Positions 22,248-33,656 of a stretch of 64,000 nucleotides of DNA are shown here, in pieces (the stretch's first letter is position 1; every line of letters starts with the position of its first letter). A program made the translations under genes and the position numbers. Below the pieces are notes generated by a model. That model searched no databases and was not told the origin of the DNA. It worked only from the letters and a program-made list of their open reading frames with translations. Origin of the DNA: Thalassia testudinum (taxonomy: Eukaryota > Streptophyta > Magnoliopsida > Alismatales > Hydrocharitaceae); contig JAZHRO010000073.1 in NCBI GenBank assembly GCA_037157565.1, positions 21,776,501 to 21,840,500 on the forward strand, written 5' to 3'.

Positions 22248-23245
22248 ATGACCAAGAATTCTCGAGGTCATGTTCCCGATGCCAAGCACTTGGGAGCATA
22301 ACCAAGAGAGATATGATGCCTCTAAACCCAATCCTTCCCGTTGAAATCTTAAAAGTTTGGGGCATCGATTTCATGAGACCCTTCCTCCCTTCATTTGGAC
22401 ACCAGTACATTCTTGTTTCTATTGATTACGTGTCCAAGTGGATCGAGGTTATTCCCACCCTAACCAACGACTACAAGGTGATCATTGATTTTGTCAAGAA
22501 GAACATCTTCAGTCAGTTCGGGATTCTGAGCCATCATCAGCAATGGTGGTACTCACTTCACAAATTCGTAGTTCTGTAGTTTACTGGCAAAATACGGGGT
22601 AAATCACAGAATCTCCACACCTTACCACCCTTAGATGAATGGACAGGCCGAGATCTCCAATCAAGAGATGATCAACATCTTGCAGAAGATGGTTAGGTCT
22701 GATAAAAAAGATTGGACTCAAAAGCTTGAGGATGCTCTTTGGGCCTACGGTACGACGTACAAAATGCCTATCAGCATGTCACCATTTCATCTAATGTATG
22801 GAAAGGCATGCCATTTACCTGTAGAGATTGAACATCAAGCATTTTAGGCGATCAAGAAATGCAACTTTGATCTAAGTTTAGCCGGAAAAACCAGGAAGCT
22901 CCAACTATCTGAGTTGGAGGAGCTTAGAAATGATGCGTACGAGAATTCCAAGATTTATAAGGCTCAGACCAAAGCTCTTCATGACCAACTGATTTCCCGC
23001 AAGAGCTTTGAGCCGAACCAGAAGGTCTGGCCTTTGATTCTCAACTTAATATCTTTTCTGGCAAGCTTAGATCAAATTGGGACGGCTCGTTCGTCATCGA
23101 TCGAATATTTCCCAATGGAGCCGTTGAGATCTCTGACCCAAAGATGGGTAATTCTTTTAAGGTCAATGGACAATGTCTGAAACCTTATGTTGACCGTGTT
23201 ATTCTAGAACCTGTCTCCGATAAGGTTGCTTTAACCTTATTGTGA
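22248..23245 (+). pseudogene. Element C integrase (rest), decayed
   Basis: Resumes after the solo LTR at QEFSRSCSRCQALG, the second half of the HHCC zinc finger (C-x2-C). The catalytic core reads WGIDFMRPF (first Asp kept), then a frameshift near 22520 and ISNGGTHFTN, so the second catalytic Asp is Asn. The Glu segment MNGQAEISNQEM is kept. WAYGTTYK, SPFHLMYGKACHLPVE and the C-terminal [10 protein letters not shown] block follow, ending LKPYVDRV to the TGA at 23243-23245. A TAG at about 22846 breaks HQAF-AIKKCN. No chromodomain is visible. Confidence 0.85.
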
Positions 23246-24631
23246 TTTCTTTGGCTGCACTTTACCTAGCTGATGGCATTAAACTCAGCACTTGTACATT
23301 CTGACTCAGAGCTGACCTGAGTATCATGGAAGACAGGTGATATTTTCTTCATTCTACGCTGCTTCTCATGCATTTTATTTTCAATGAGGACATTGCATCA
23401 GCTAGGCATGGGGGGGTGGATTCATTTCTGAATCATTTTGTCAGCTCTGTGGAATTCTTGTAAATTCTACTTATTTTTCTCTTTATCAAAAAAAAAGAAA
23501 AAAAATTGAATTAGGAAAGAATAATTGGAATTAGGATTTTTCAACCCTCAAGAATAATATAGCAGAATCTAAACACTTAGACCCTTCTAGTCTTCGGGCT
23601 TAATCAACCCGGGTGTCCACTAAAATGTGAATTTGTTTATCAAGTCCTCGCCATTCTGAATTTTCTTCAATTTGGTTAAATAAGTTGGGGTGATAAGTGT
23701 ATGACTTATTAACCCACCCTCTGATTTAAGGGGATTTTAAGTCTAAGCATCTACACACTATTTGCACTGACTTGCTTTTCGAAGATTTTAACGAAAATTT
23801 GGTAGCTAATGAACCTTCTAGGGTGGTATGGCTGGCAAGTTATCATGGGTAACAACCCATTGGTAGGTTGTTCAGAGCCCAGTCACACTACCATTCTTTT
23901 CCTGTTGCCTTTAGGTAAATCTTAGATCAGGAAGCCACCTACTTAGAAAAAAAGAAAAAATTATAAATATATCCAAAATGAAAAAAAAATAGAAAAGGAA
24001 AAAAAGAAATAAGCCATACTTTATCGCACGAATATGGCTGGCTAGTTATCGTAGGTAATAGCCCATTGGTAGGTTGTCTAGAACCCAGCTCAAGAAATGC
24101 ACGTATAATTCCAAAATACTTAGGAAGAAGCGGAGAAGTAGAATAAGCTGGGGAGATATACATTGGGTTTGCCCTTGTGTTGACCCCATAAAAATAAAAG
24201 TAGGGAGAATGCTACCAGTCGAATAGATACACCTTTAGGTAGAATTTCTTTTCAAGGTCACCTAGGGGCGTAGGAACCCGAAGTCCATTCTAATCGCTGA
24301 TCAGTGAGTCTATAGCATTTCACACATAAAGATGCTTAGAACTTAGGATTCTCTTCGAGTCTTTAGTGGATTGAGTGGCCATAGAAAGCTGCTCCTAAAC
24401 CCTAAGCTCAAAAATCCAAAAAAATTAGAAAAGAAGAAAAGAAGAAAAAGATCCTTCTTTGAATAAGGCGAGGGCTTGAGGCGGTCTGCATTTTGGCAGA
24501 CACTCGGGTGCTATTGCATCTTTGTAGTTCAGGTCCTTAGTAAAAATCTACTAGTGTTGAAGAATAACTATTGCCCAAGAAATCCGACCTAATTCTTTTA
24601 TAAATAACATATAGTTTTTGCTAGGGACAAG
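23246..24631 (+). other. Element C 3' non-coding region
   Basis: 1.4 kb between pol stop and PPT with no supported gene. It begins with the 'caatgaggacattgca ... aggcatggggggg' block (23380-23420) often seen after pol in this group. It also holds a direct repeat of about 55 bp (23827-23882 and 24033-24090, word TATGGCTGGC.AGTTATC). Confidence 0.6.
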
Positions 24632-24652
24632 TAAAAGATAGGCATGGGGATG
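24632..24652 (+). other. Polypurine tract of element C
   Basis: AAAAGATAGGCATGGGGATG ends directly at the TGATGTGCAT start of the 3' LTR. The same core, GGCATGGGG, precedes the 3' LTRs of D and G, and GGCATTGGGG that of E. Confidence 0.75.
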
Positions 24653-25265
24653 TGATGTGCATAGATCTGAAAAGCCAAAAATGTCTATTAATGGATGTTC
24701 TTAGTATCATATAAGCATCATGAATTGTAAATATTGCATAACATGCATCATCATGCATTTAGGTCAAATTGTACCAATTGTATAGTAATTTCTTCTTCTT
24801 GGTGGCCAGGGACAGGGTGACATTTAATCGGGGCCTCGGATTGAAGATCCAACCATACGAATCTGATCAGGGCGACGATCGGAGTTCAACAACTCCAAGA
24901 TCACCCAGATCGGACTTCCGTAGCATCAGATATAATTCGAGGAAGATCAGAGATCAAGGGCCAAGATGGTGTAAATTCGCACTTCAAATGACAAATCCGA
25001 CCACACGGATGGGTTCAGATCGACCATAGTAGCCCAACAATGTGACAATAGGTCCAATCCGACATCCGTGGTACCATCTACAAGACAAAGAAGATGGACG
25101 GCCAAGATAGCACCACGTGGCGCCATCCTAACCGCCCAATTGACCCAAGGACCCACCGCTGCCCTCTCTCTCCTCAACCATGCAAACAGTCTCAACCGTT
25201 GGATCAGGATCCAACAGCTGAGAGAGCTCGTGCCTAAATTCGTAAACGTGCCTCAAGCGACTGCG

Positions 25266-25317
25266 TTGCTCAGCAGTCACACAGCTTCACGCGAAGAGGA
25301 AGGCACGGGTTCGAGCC
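25266..25317 (+). other. tRNA-like A-box/B-box module in C 3' LTR
   Basis: TTGCTCAGCAGT (25266-25277) and GGTTCGAGCC (25308-25317), spacing 42 nt as in the 5' LTR. The B-box here is a perfect match to the canonical GGTTCGANNCC and is embedded in CGGGTTCGAGCCCCG, a T-arm-like stem. Confidence 0.58.
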
Positions 25318-25398
25318 CCGCCTAGCCTCAAATAAAGGCACGGGCACGAAGCGGCTCAATTCGGCCATCGGATGGTGATCGTGTGGGAGAGAGGCGAG

Positions 25399-28064
25399 TG
25401 ATGATAACGTCATCATCAACCATATCTAGCTTTATTTAGTTAATTTCCAGTAATAAATGCTCCTACATAACTATCAGAAGGCCATAATTCATTGCAAATC
25501 CATTCTGAGAGAAATGCAAGAAATCAGGGTTAAAACTACAATTTTGCCATCATATCATGAATGCAGAATAACCGTGGGTTTCTCCAGGGGTTAATTAAGG
25601 TTCAAATGATCTTAAGAGTCTAACAAGTGGGTGAGTACAAACAAAAAAGTGTTTTCGCGTGTTTTGAGAATTAAATGACTTCCGAAACCCTAAAAATAGA
25701 CCCGCTTAATTAACTAAGGTTTTGATCATGATAAAATTTACTTAAACCCTCTAAAATTCATAGAAAAATATTCTCTAGGGTTTGGTACATTCAATTTGAC
25801 CATTAGAACCTGTCTTGACCCAAAACAGAGTCATAGATTGACTTTTGCCCTAATTTAAGTTTTTGCATAAATTTCCAAGGCAAACTAGGTCAAAACCAAA
25901 ATCCAACTTCATCATTGCATTCCTTGGGTACAAATTAGATTTGTACCAAAATGTGGGTCCAATCTGAGATCATCTTGACCTAGTTTGCAATTTGATCCTG
26001 TCTGATTCTTTTCTCACACTCATGCCCTTAACTTTTGAATTTCTCAGAAAAAGCCCCCATCTTCTTTGTCTTCTTCACAAACAAGTCCCTACCGCCATGA
26101 AATCCTAATCCTACAGCTTCGGCAAGCTTGATTTGGTATTTTCTCCTTGATTCCTTAACGAATCCCTCTCTGATTTGAAAGGGAAGTTCGTCAAGGAATT
26201 TCCTTCCTTTTGAGCCAGATTCGAAGCTCTAAAATTGGCCCAAATCCTAGTGCAAACCTTTGAAAGATTCGGGTCCCCATCCCTGGTGACCTTCCAAGCT
26301 TGGGAAGCTTGCTTCCCAAGCTCAAATCATCCTCCAAAGGCCTATAAAAGAAACCCCAGGGCCTGCCCATTCTCCTAAGCTAGTTTTAAGGCCACAAACC
26401 TCTTCGAAACTCCACCTCCGACCCTCCTCCAACTTAGCTCCAGCAGACCTCTTCCCCATCATCCTACGGCCAGCCAATGGCCAAATTGGCCAGGCCATGA
26501 CCTTCCTCACTTTCACCCACACCTGGTGTGCCAAGCCAGGGCCATCTTCCCCGTTCTTCGCCATCGTCCATCTAAGGAGGTTTCATCTTCTATGGCACCG
26601 GCAATCACACCAGCGTCGTATCCCTTCCCCTTTTTGTCCCTAAATTAGGTCTGGTAGACTTATCTCTCTCCCTACTTCCTTTTCCTTCTTTCTATCTCTC
26701 AAAATGACCGCCAACCACACGTCTCCCCTCTATCTTCTTCCGCTCCGACGAAGCTCCTATGATGCCCAACCACTGCTCCACCGCACGAACCTCACTACCA
26801 TCACCCCCACCAGCATCGCCACAACTTCCTCAACAAAAGCCCTCTAACAATTAGGTCATTCACCATCTCCATCGCTCCACCGACCAACCCACCCTTGCAA
26901 CACCTTCGCTGACTTCGCCACATGCACACACACCTCCTTACAGCACGCCACCACCACCATTGCATTCGTCGACGACCAGCGATCCTCCTGAGCTATTTTG
27001 ACATGGCTGCATGGTTGTATTATTATGTTTTAGGGTGTGACTGGACCTCCGCCGCCACCACCGTCTTCGCCGGCGGTGTTCATCATGTTCTAGCCGTGTT
27101 CTTCATCGCCAACAACTCCAGGTGCTCTGGCACTACTCAAGGCGCATGCCAAGGTCTCCAATTGGGGGAGATACCCTCAACCACAGCTGCAATCAAAGGA
27201 GTTCCACCTACAAACTCTCGCACTAAAACTTCGGTGGGATAGTCCCACATCGAAAAGTGAAGAGGCATTGGCTGCGTATAAATTGATTTTGTCACATAAG
27301 CTCCCTGCCCAGTACACGGGGGTCGGGTCCCCAACACCTTACCCGCTTACCAGCTTAACCTAGCCCTTCACTCCTCGGCTACGACCCATGCCCGTAGCCC
27401 TAGACCCGGGTACGCAGATCCTCCGATTACTCGATAACCCAATGTGCATGGCCCTGGGAGGGCGTGAAAGAGGTTAACCCAGAAAGAGGAGAGAGAGTGC
27501 GAGGGTTGGGGGGTTTTGCTTCCCTATGTATTGGCTGACACTTAGCCACTAGAGGGATTGCCTCCCTCTATGCATGAAGAACAAAAGCCAAGGCAAGAAG
27601 AAGAGGAGAAGGAAGAAGATCCTGTGCAGAAAACCAAAGAGCAAAAGCAAAGAAAGAAGAACATCAGAAGAGAAAGGAAGAGAAGAGCATTGTAGCATCA
27701 AACGTTTAAGACGTCTGATCATATCTTCAGACGTTTGATTCGAGTTTCTAAATCTATAATTAACTCAATTGATATTGTTCTTCTAATTGCTATTACTGTA
27801 AAAGGGTAATTGGTGATTTAAATCACCATTTTACCCTCTTCATTTTGCACACTGATCATTGATTTCTTATATCATTCCGCATTAAGCTTTTACTTATATA
27901 TTGTGCTCATTTACTTTATATATTGAGATGAGCATGTGAATTCTTATTTGCTCCCAGTGAATGACCTCAGACTTTCATTCGAGTATAAATTTTATCTGTT
28001 TTCAAGTGATTTCGACCTATACTATGATGCAGCTTTTATAACATCGATTTCGCTCATAAATGCA
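25399..28064 (+). repeat. Solo LTR of the 2.7-kb family inside C 3' LTR
   Basis: Begins TGATGATAACGTCATC, matching the start of the LTR at 35143 and (complemented) LTRs A and G. Contains TATA (CTATAAAAG 26342-26350), the conserved segment GTCCCACATCGAAAAGTG to GGGTCGGGTCCCC (27240-27320), a purine-rich tract (27590-27700) and one AAGACGTCTGAT (about 27709). Flanks GCGAG/AGCGA share only a shifted GCGA, so the exact 3' end is uncertain. Aligning with the C 5' LTR shows the surrounding LTR is continuous without it. Confidence 0.82.
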
Positions 28065-28290
28065 AGCGACGTGGTGCAAGAGATGGTCGCGGATTGCGCA
28101 CACACGTGATGACGCACGTTTGCACGTGCGATCGTATGCACATGCGTTGAAGCGTTAAAGAGGAAGCAGGGGTGAGCGTCTCTCGACCGTTCGATCACAA
28201 GATCGAACAGTTGAGATCATCTGATCATGGGGAGGTGTTGAAGTGCAAGGAGAGGAGGATGCGGAGGCACACGTACAAGTTCATCGACTT

Positions 28291-28330
28291 GGGGTCTTTA
28301 GTGACATTTATATCCATCACTAAAGACCCC
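28291..28330. promoter_or_regulatory. Promoter-proximal palindrome of C 3' LTR
   Basis: GGGGTCTTTAGTGA / TCACTAAAGACCCC, 12-nt spacer; both arms unchanged from the 5' LTR although the spacer has one substitution. Confidence 0.8.
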
Positions 28331-29046
28331 CATTTAATGTTTTTAACTTGAAATGACCTTTTTGCCCCCAACCTCTAAACCTATAAAAAGGCCTACGCCC
28401 CCCACATTTCAATTATCTCTTCCTTCACCTCTCTTTTTCTCCAAAGCTCTAAAAAAGCTTGTCCCAAACCCAGGATGCTCCTCTAGAGTTAAAATCAAAG
28501 TTTTCTCACCCCCATTCTAGAAGTGGATCTCACAACGATGACTCCCTACCTCGCCCCCAGTTCTTCTCTCTTCGTTCTCCGTCTTCCATCTTCACCCTCC
28601 ATCTTCCAGGCATCGCCCCATCCGGCTCGTCCTCCAAGCAGCCGTCGAGGAGGATAACTTCTCACCTCCTTTCTCTTTACTACTTTGTAGAGTAGATTTT
28701 ACTGCTTTCTAGTTATAATATTTCCAGCTTTCTACCTATAATATTTCCCACTTTCTAGTTGTAAAACATTATCCATTTTATAAAGTGTTTATTCTCTCTC
28801 TCTTTCTCTTTCTCTCACTCTCTCTTTATTAATATCGAATTCATTGTGATTATCTCACTTTCTAAACAAAAATAAAAAATATATATAATCACGAATTTCA
28901 AATCGACGTAGCCTCCCTGTGTTCGACTCACAATTATTTTCAAGTTTCGGTAAAATTTATTTGTTGACGGATTTCTTCGCAAATCACACTATAACAACGG
29001 GTTTTCAAAACTTAACTTCCGTTTGCGATGATTTTCTGATTCAACA

Positions 29047-30006
29047 TGAACCTATTTAGAGTTAAGTGCACCCAATCAGGTTGTACTACATTTGATTGGA
29101 TGTGGCTAGGTGATTCAAGAAATATACGATTTATAATAGCAGATTTTTAAGTTGTATGCCTAAATCTCAATTGAATTTTGAATTTGTAAAACCTAGATAG
29201 TAGAGTATCTAGGGTCATCTAAGGAGACCAAATTCTTAGTCAATTAGCTTGTTCTCTTTCTCGCTCTCTCAAATCCCCAATTTGTATTTTTGTTGTTTTG
29301 AAATTATTAGGGTTTTCAAAACATAATTGGGGCAATAAGATGTGAAATCAACTATGCCTAGGTGACAAAATAAAACCTACCTCTCTAAGCTCACCTTAGG
29401 CAAGTGCGCCTAAAGTAAATAGAGAGGTGAAGTGGGTGCACTAAGAAATCAAAGAAAACACTTGAAATTAAAAACATGCAAATTGAAAGGCAAGAATTTT
29501 CTATAGAATTGCAAGTAGGTTTACAGAAGCTACTTGAAGAGTTCACTTGAGTGAATGATACCACACAAGTAATCCTTAAGTAGAGGAATAATTTCTACTA
29601 GAAAATAAAATACAAGAAGATAGAAGATTCTCCCAAATAAATGAAGTAGAACAAATCCTTACTCCAAGTCTAGAGGCTCCTGAACTGGGAAAGGGCTTCT
29701 CCTTCCCAGAGTTGCTCCTCCTGTCTAGCTTTCTGCAAGGGTGGACGTCCACCCTTAGCTTCCTCCTTTCTTGGTCGTCCTCCTAGGTAGATGCTCATTG
29801 GCTTGGACCAAGGAAGGAAGAAGTCACCAAGGAGGCAAGGGATCCTTCTTAATCTTCTTCTCTCCTCTCCTTCCTATGTCCAGCTATGTAGAGTATAGAG
29901 GTAGATAATGTGGTAGCCAGATGGTTCTAAGGTGGTGGTTATGGGGGTATTATATAGAAGTGTAGGAGGGTGGTGGTTATGATATTTTTGGAGGGAAATG
30001 AAGGGG
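29047..30006 (-). repeat. Old LTR-like DNA flanking element C
   Basis: 29047-29330 continues the pre-insertion sequence seen left of 13231 (words 'gcacccaatcaggtt'). 29330-30006 resembles 9000-9950 of the B LTR: exon-like 'aaggctcctgaactgg...gtggacgtccaccctt...cttggtcgtcctcct' words and a minus TATATAA near 29951. Boundary and family are unresolved. Confidence 0.45.
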
Positions 30007-31547
30007 TGTAGGAATCAGCCTAATAAAACCACAACTATGTAGAAATTGAGTTTGCAGAAGTATTCGTCAAATCAAACAATGCATATGCTGCTCTGAATGT
30101 AAACCCCAAATTTAAGGAGAATTCAAGGGCTATTGATGTAAATTTCATATCAGAAAATAGTTCATGTGTAGGGGTATATCATGTCTTTTTTTACTTGCAT
30201 GCAGACTAGAGTGTAAATCAAAATTCAAATGTCATGTGTATTGAAATGGATTGCAAGGGCTAAACAAATATGCAGAAGAATAAGATTAGGTTGCAATTTC
30301 ACCCCAATTTAATTAATTAAACAAATTAAAAAAATAACTCTTTGACAATGGCAGTGTTCGTAGATTCTTATTCGAAGGGAAACAGAGGAATTCCCTTCTC
30401 TCCTCTTCACATGCATGGAGGAGTGGTCGCCAGCCAACTAGAGCTCGGTGGCGATGCGTGGGAGAGAGACGGTCTCAATGACAGTGACAGGGCGACTGAA
30501 GGTGGTCGGACATGGCCGGACGGTGGAGGGGAATGCCAGCAACGGCGACGACAGGTGGCACTTGCGGGCGTCAAGGAGGGCAGCTGGTGGGTGCATGAAG
30601 GTTGTAGGCATGAGATGAAGATGACAGTGAGGTTGACGATGAGTTTGGCGGTCGGGAAGCTCCCCTATCGACGGAGGGTGTGCGACGTGTTTTGGGTTCT
30701 TTCGTGGGGGAGGTTGCAGGTGGTCGCAGGGAGATAAGGGAGGAAAGGAAGAAGATGACGAAGAAGAAGAGGAAGAGGATGTGCGCGAGTGGCTGCACGA
30801 CTATGGACGGGTACGTGCACGAGGGCACAGCTGCGCATGGATCTGCTGCGTGCGGGCATTGTGCACGCCTGGCAATGCTCTGCGGCGAGGGGATACTGGC
30901 GTGCAGAGGTGGTGGATGTGGAAGGGAAGGCGGCAGGCGATTAAATTGAAGGTGTTGATGGCACACACGCACTCTATCACCGTGTGTGCTTCGACGGTGA
31001 GGGCAATGTTGAGGATGCGGAGGCCACAGTGCTCGCTGAAGTTCACGGTGTGTGCCTCCTTCACTGTGGAGAAGATGGAGAAAAGAAGATATCGCCAGGC
31101 CCTAGTAGGGGGAGAAGGAAGATCTCTCCGCCTGCATGCAGTGAGTCCTTTTATAAATCTTCTGCCATCGACTCTCCTCTGAGCTGTTGCATTTCTGGAG
31201 GACTTGGTCTTCTCCAACTGCTTAACAGCAGTAGCGAGGCGGTGGGGAAACGATGTGTTGAGGCCGGTGAGGAGGTTGTGCACATGGAGGTAGATATGGC
31301 TAAGTTGTGGTGCATATTGTCAACATCATCAGACGTCCAAAGTAAGCTCCGAACGTCTTAAAAATGAGATTTGGCTGTGCTTGATTCCTGCAATGCATAT
31401 AATTATTTATAATATCAGATAAACTTTACAAATATAAATTATAATGCATGCATTTATTTTATAATCAAATACAAATATTAATATACTCTAAAATGTAGTA
31501 ACTAACCAACTTAGGCTAAAAATTAGTCCAATAAATTGGACTCATCA
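30007..31547 (-). repeat. 3' LTR of element D (minus)
   Basis: The right end is fixed by the PPT at 31548: on minus the LTR begins TGATGAGTCC. A minus TATA (ATAAAAGGACTC) lies at about 31149-31160. The left boundary at TGTAGGAATCAG (30007) is provisional: this end lacks the U5 motif seen in the other LTRs. Several long frames on both strands (30342-31361) lie inside this LTR and have no recognisable protein. Confidence 0.5.
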
Positions 31548-31565
31548 AATACCCCCATGCCTAAG
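31548..31565 (-). other. Polypurine tract of element D
   Basis: On minus: AACTTAGGCATGGGGGTATT directly upstream of the LTR start. Followed (to the right) by TTTTGCTAGTCCCAAGCAAA, the same block found next to the PPT of E (47050-47073). Confidence 0.75.
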
Positions 31566-33108
31566 TTTTGCTAGTCCCAAGCAAAAATGAAAAACAGTAG
31601 AAATAATCAGAAGATTTCTTCTGTTCTTATTCCAAAAATTTAAATATCTAGACAAATGTGAAGTAATAGTAACTTAGGAACGGATCCAACTGAAAATAAC
31701 CAACTTACATTTGTAGTTCATACTTATCCTTTGGTAAATATTTCTATCGGGATAGGCAACTACTTCACTAAGGGATAAAGCAGAAAATAATCTGAAATTT
31801 GACCTCGGCTTTTTGGCTTAGGTAGGAGATACTGAGTTGAATGGATTCATATTTGGTGGCACACACTCATCCAGTGCTACATGTAATCTAGTACTATAGA
31901 CTCTAGATCTCTAGACTACTAAACAAGTCATCTCGGAGAGAGGCTAAACAACCGTGCTCTCTTGATATTCCTTTGTGCTCACTCTTTTCCTTCTTTTCTT
32001 TTTGAGATCATAAATCTCACCAGATTTAGTAAATGTACTCACTGTTTGGTGGCCTCACATGGCATTCACACTTCAACTAAAGTCCTAATAACTTTACAAC
32101 TAAGTTAGTGTTCTCAGCCAGTATTCGAGCGATCAGAAATACTAAAAGGTAGGTATGGGTTATATTTGGTGGATCACGATGAGTGTTTTTGTTGCCTTAG
32201 AAACATCGTCACGAAGATAAAACTATAAACTTGAACTCTTTTCTTTTTCTTCTCTCTCTCTCTCTTTTATTTTATTTTATTTTCTAAATATAAATGTTTC
32301 TTCTTTTTTTTTATAAATCAACGTAACACGACGCAGACTTTTATTTATGAGGCATTATTAGGGATGATGATGGTCAAGAGGATATTGTGTAGCTTATTTA
32401 GTGGAAGTGCCTATTTTCGGCACCGGGAAGGAATGGATAGGACAAGCGTATTTCTGACCTTTGACATTACTACCCTCCTTCAGCCGAGGACTCTATGAAG
32501 GACAGTCGTAACCATCCACCATAGTCATAGTTTTATTAAGACTCAATCTCTGTGTATCTACCTTATTTGGTGACTCTTAGGAATTCACACAATGTACGCA
32601 CACTAGAACAGAGAGCAAAAACTATGCTTAACTCTGAGGTATCCTTATCTAATTGTCCAAAACTTAAGAGTCCTTACACTAGACTTAGCGCACCAGAAAT
32701 TTCTCTACTTTCTTCTCACAAATATGAGGTGGATCTAATAGAAGATAGTATGCCTGACTCCTTATTAACTGTCCAAGGGTTCAGTAGACTAAAATTCTTG
32801 TTGGTTGTCTTCAAAGATCCATTACCCAGTATACGGGCAAGTGAAGTAAATGTACTGGATTCTAAACTTAAGAAACAATTTAAGAAGATAAATCTTTAAT
32901 GACACCTCCATGACAAAGATGTTTTGCTAAGGACTAACCAATTCAGCTCACGAAAAGAATTTTTTTTTTATATGCTAACTTAATGCATGAATACTTCCTA
33001 AAATGCAAAATTCAACCCTCCATGACTAAATCCTACAATGTCATCATTGTAAAATTAAAATAGGGGGAGAAAGGAAGGAAATCACCTGATGATGGTGTTA
33101 TTCTAAAC
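31566..33108 (-). other. Element D 3' non-coding region
   Basis: 1.5 kb of AT-rich DNA between the PPT and the hairpin after the last ORF, corresponding to 47056-48309 of E. It contains a (CT)n/(TTTTA)n simple repeat near 32235-32290. One plus-strand 115-codon frame (32552-32899) has no recognisable domain. Confidence 0.55.
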
Positions 33109-33126
33109 GTTGGGTTGCCTCCCAAC
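33109..33126. other. Post-pol hairpin of element D
   Basis: GTTGGG-TTGCCT-CCCAAC, a 6-bp stem with 6-nt loop, 18 nt past the stop of the 33144-33656 ORF. The same hairpin occurs after pol in E (48310-48329). Confidence 0.6.
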
Positions 33127-33143
33127 TAGCACTGCATTTTCTA

Positions 33144-33656
33144 TCAACAGCCAGACTTATAGGGAACCTGTAAGTCTGGTTCTAGACAGAAAGAGCTAGG
33201 CCCTAAAAATATGTGTAACAACACAGGCCTAGAAAACAGGTAGCCAAGGATGTTGGCGAGCTGATGATGCAACATTATCACAAATGCTCGCCAAAAGACA
33301 TGAAAGCAAAGAACCTCGTTGGCTACCTGGGGAGGTCTAGGAATAACAAAAGGAATATGAAAAGGAACCTCCCGAAATGGAATAAGTGGAGGATAACAAG
33401 GGTCCTCCAAAGTAGGAAGGGTTTTAAAAGATATAAACGTTATTATTTCAAACCCTTGAATGGCGAGACTAAAAGTACAAGCATCAATCCACACTCGCCA
33501 TTCTACCCGAGGATGTACTAGCCTGATATGTTCCCCAGAATGAATGTACATGAGCAAAGATCTGTGACAAGGATCGGTTACAGAATGTAAGGGTTGTTTA
33601 TGGTGTTGGAAGGTAATGATTAAGTCCAATGAGGGCTTAGTTGGTGTCGAGTCCAA
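33144..33656 (-). CDS. Unrecognised 170-codon ORF at 3' end of element D
   Basis: Uninterrupted minus-strand frame in the place where pol ends in element E, just before the shared hairpin. Its sequence is not integrase, RT or Gag. It is rich in aromatic and hydrophobic residues; roughly residues 115-160 form a mostly hydrophobic stretch (AFVIMLHHQLANILGYLF, PVLLHIFLG) that could span a membrane. Athila-type elements may carry an extra env-like ORF downstream of pol, so this could be its C-terminal remnant; the sequence itself does not prove that. The true N-terminus is unknown because the upstream side is fused to a truncated LTR near 33600-33640, so the first codons may be LTR-derived. A non-coding antisense frame cannot be excluded. 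Confidence 0.35.
   Translation of the reverse strand: MDSTPTKPSLDLIITFQHHKQPLHSVTDPCHRSLLMYIHSGEHIRLVHPRVEWRVWIDACTFSLAIQGFEIITFISFKTLPTLEDPCYPPLIPFREVPFHIPFVIPRPPQVANEVLCFHVFWRAFVIMLHHQLANILGYLFSRPVLLHIFLGPSSFCLEPDLQVPYKSGC

Larger units (their letters stand above)
13231..29046 (+). mobile_element. Element C: Ty3/gypsy (Ogre/Tat/Athila-type) retrotransposon with nested LTRs
   Basis: Complete architecture on the plus strand: 5' LTR 13231-14917, PBS 14921-14938, leader, gag, protease, RT, damaged RNase H, integrase, 3' non-coding region, PPT about 24632-24652, 3' LTR 24653-29046. The flanks carry an imperfect TSD (TGAAT at 13226-13230, TGAAC at 29047-29051). Two solo LTRs later jumped in: one in the integrase gene (20591-22247), one in the 3' LTR (25399-28064). 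Without them it would be about 11.5 kb. All coding regions carry stops, frameshifts or catalytic changes. Confidence 0.88.
24653..29046 (+). repeat. 3' LTR of element C, interrupted by a solo LTR
   Basis: Two parts, 24653-25398 and 28065-29046, together match the 5' LTR. Inverted MYB-site pair 25196-25217, tRNA-like module 25266-25317, palindrome 28291-28330, TATA 28382-28390, U5 motif about 28908-28925. Ends GATTCAACA at 29046, followed by TSD TGAAC. Confidence 0.88.

Noticed and set aside
30342..31361. Several 120-160-codon frames on both strands
   Set aside because: Inside the GC-rich LTR of element D; multiple overlapping frames on both strands reflect base composition, with no domain.
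32552..32899. Plus-strand 115-codon frame in element D 3' region
   Set aside because: Antisense to the element, no domain, and not kept in the matching region of E.
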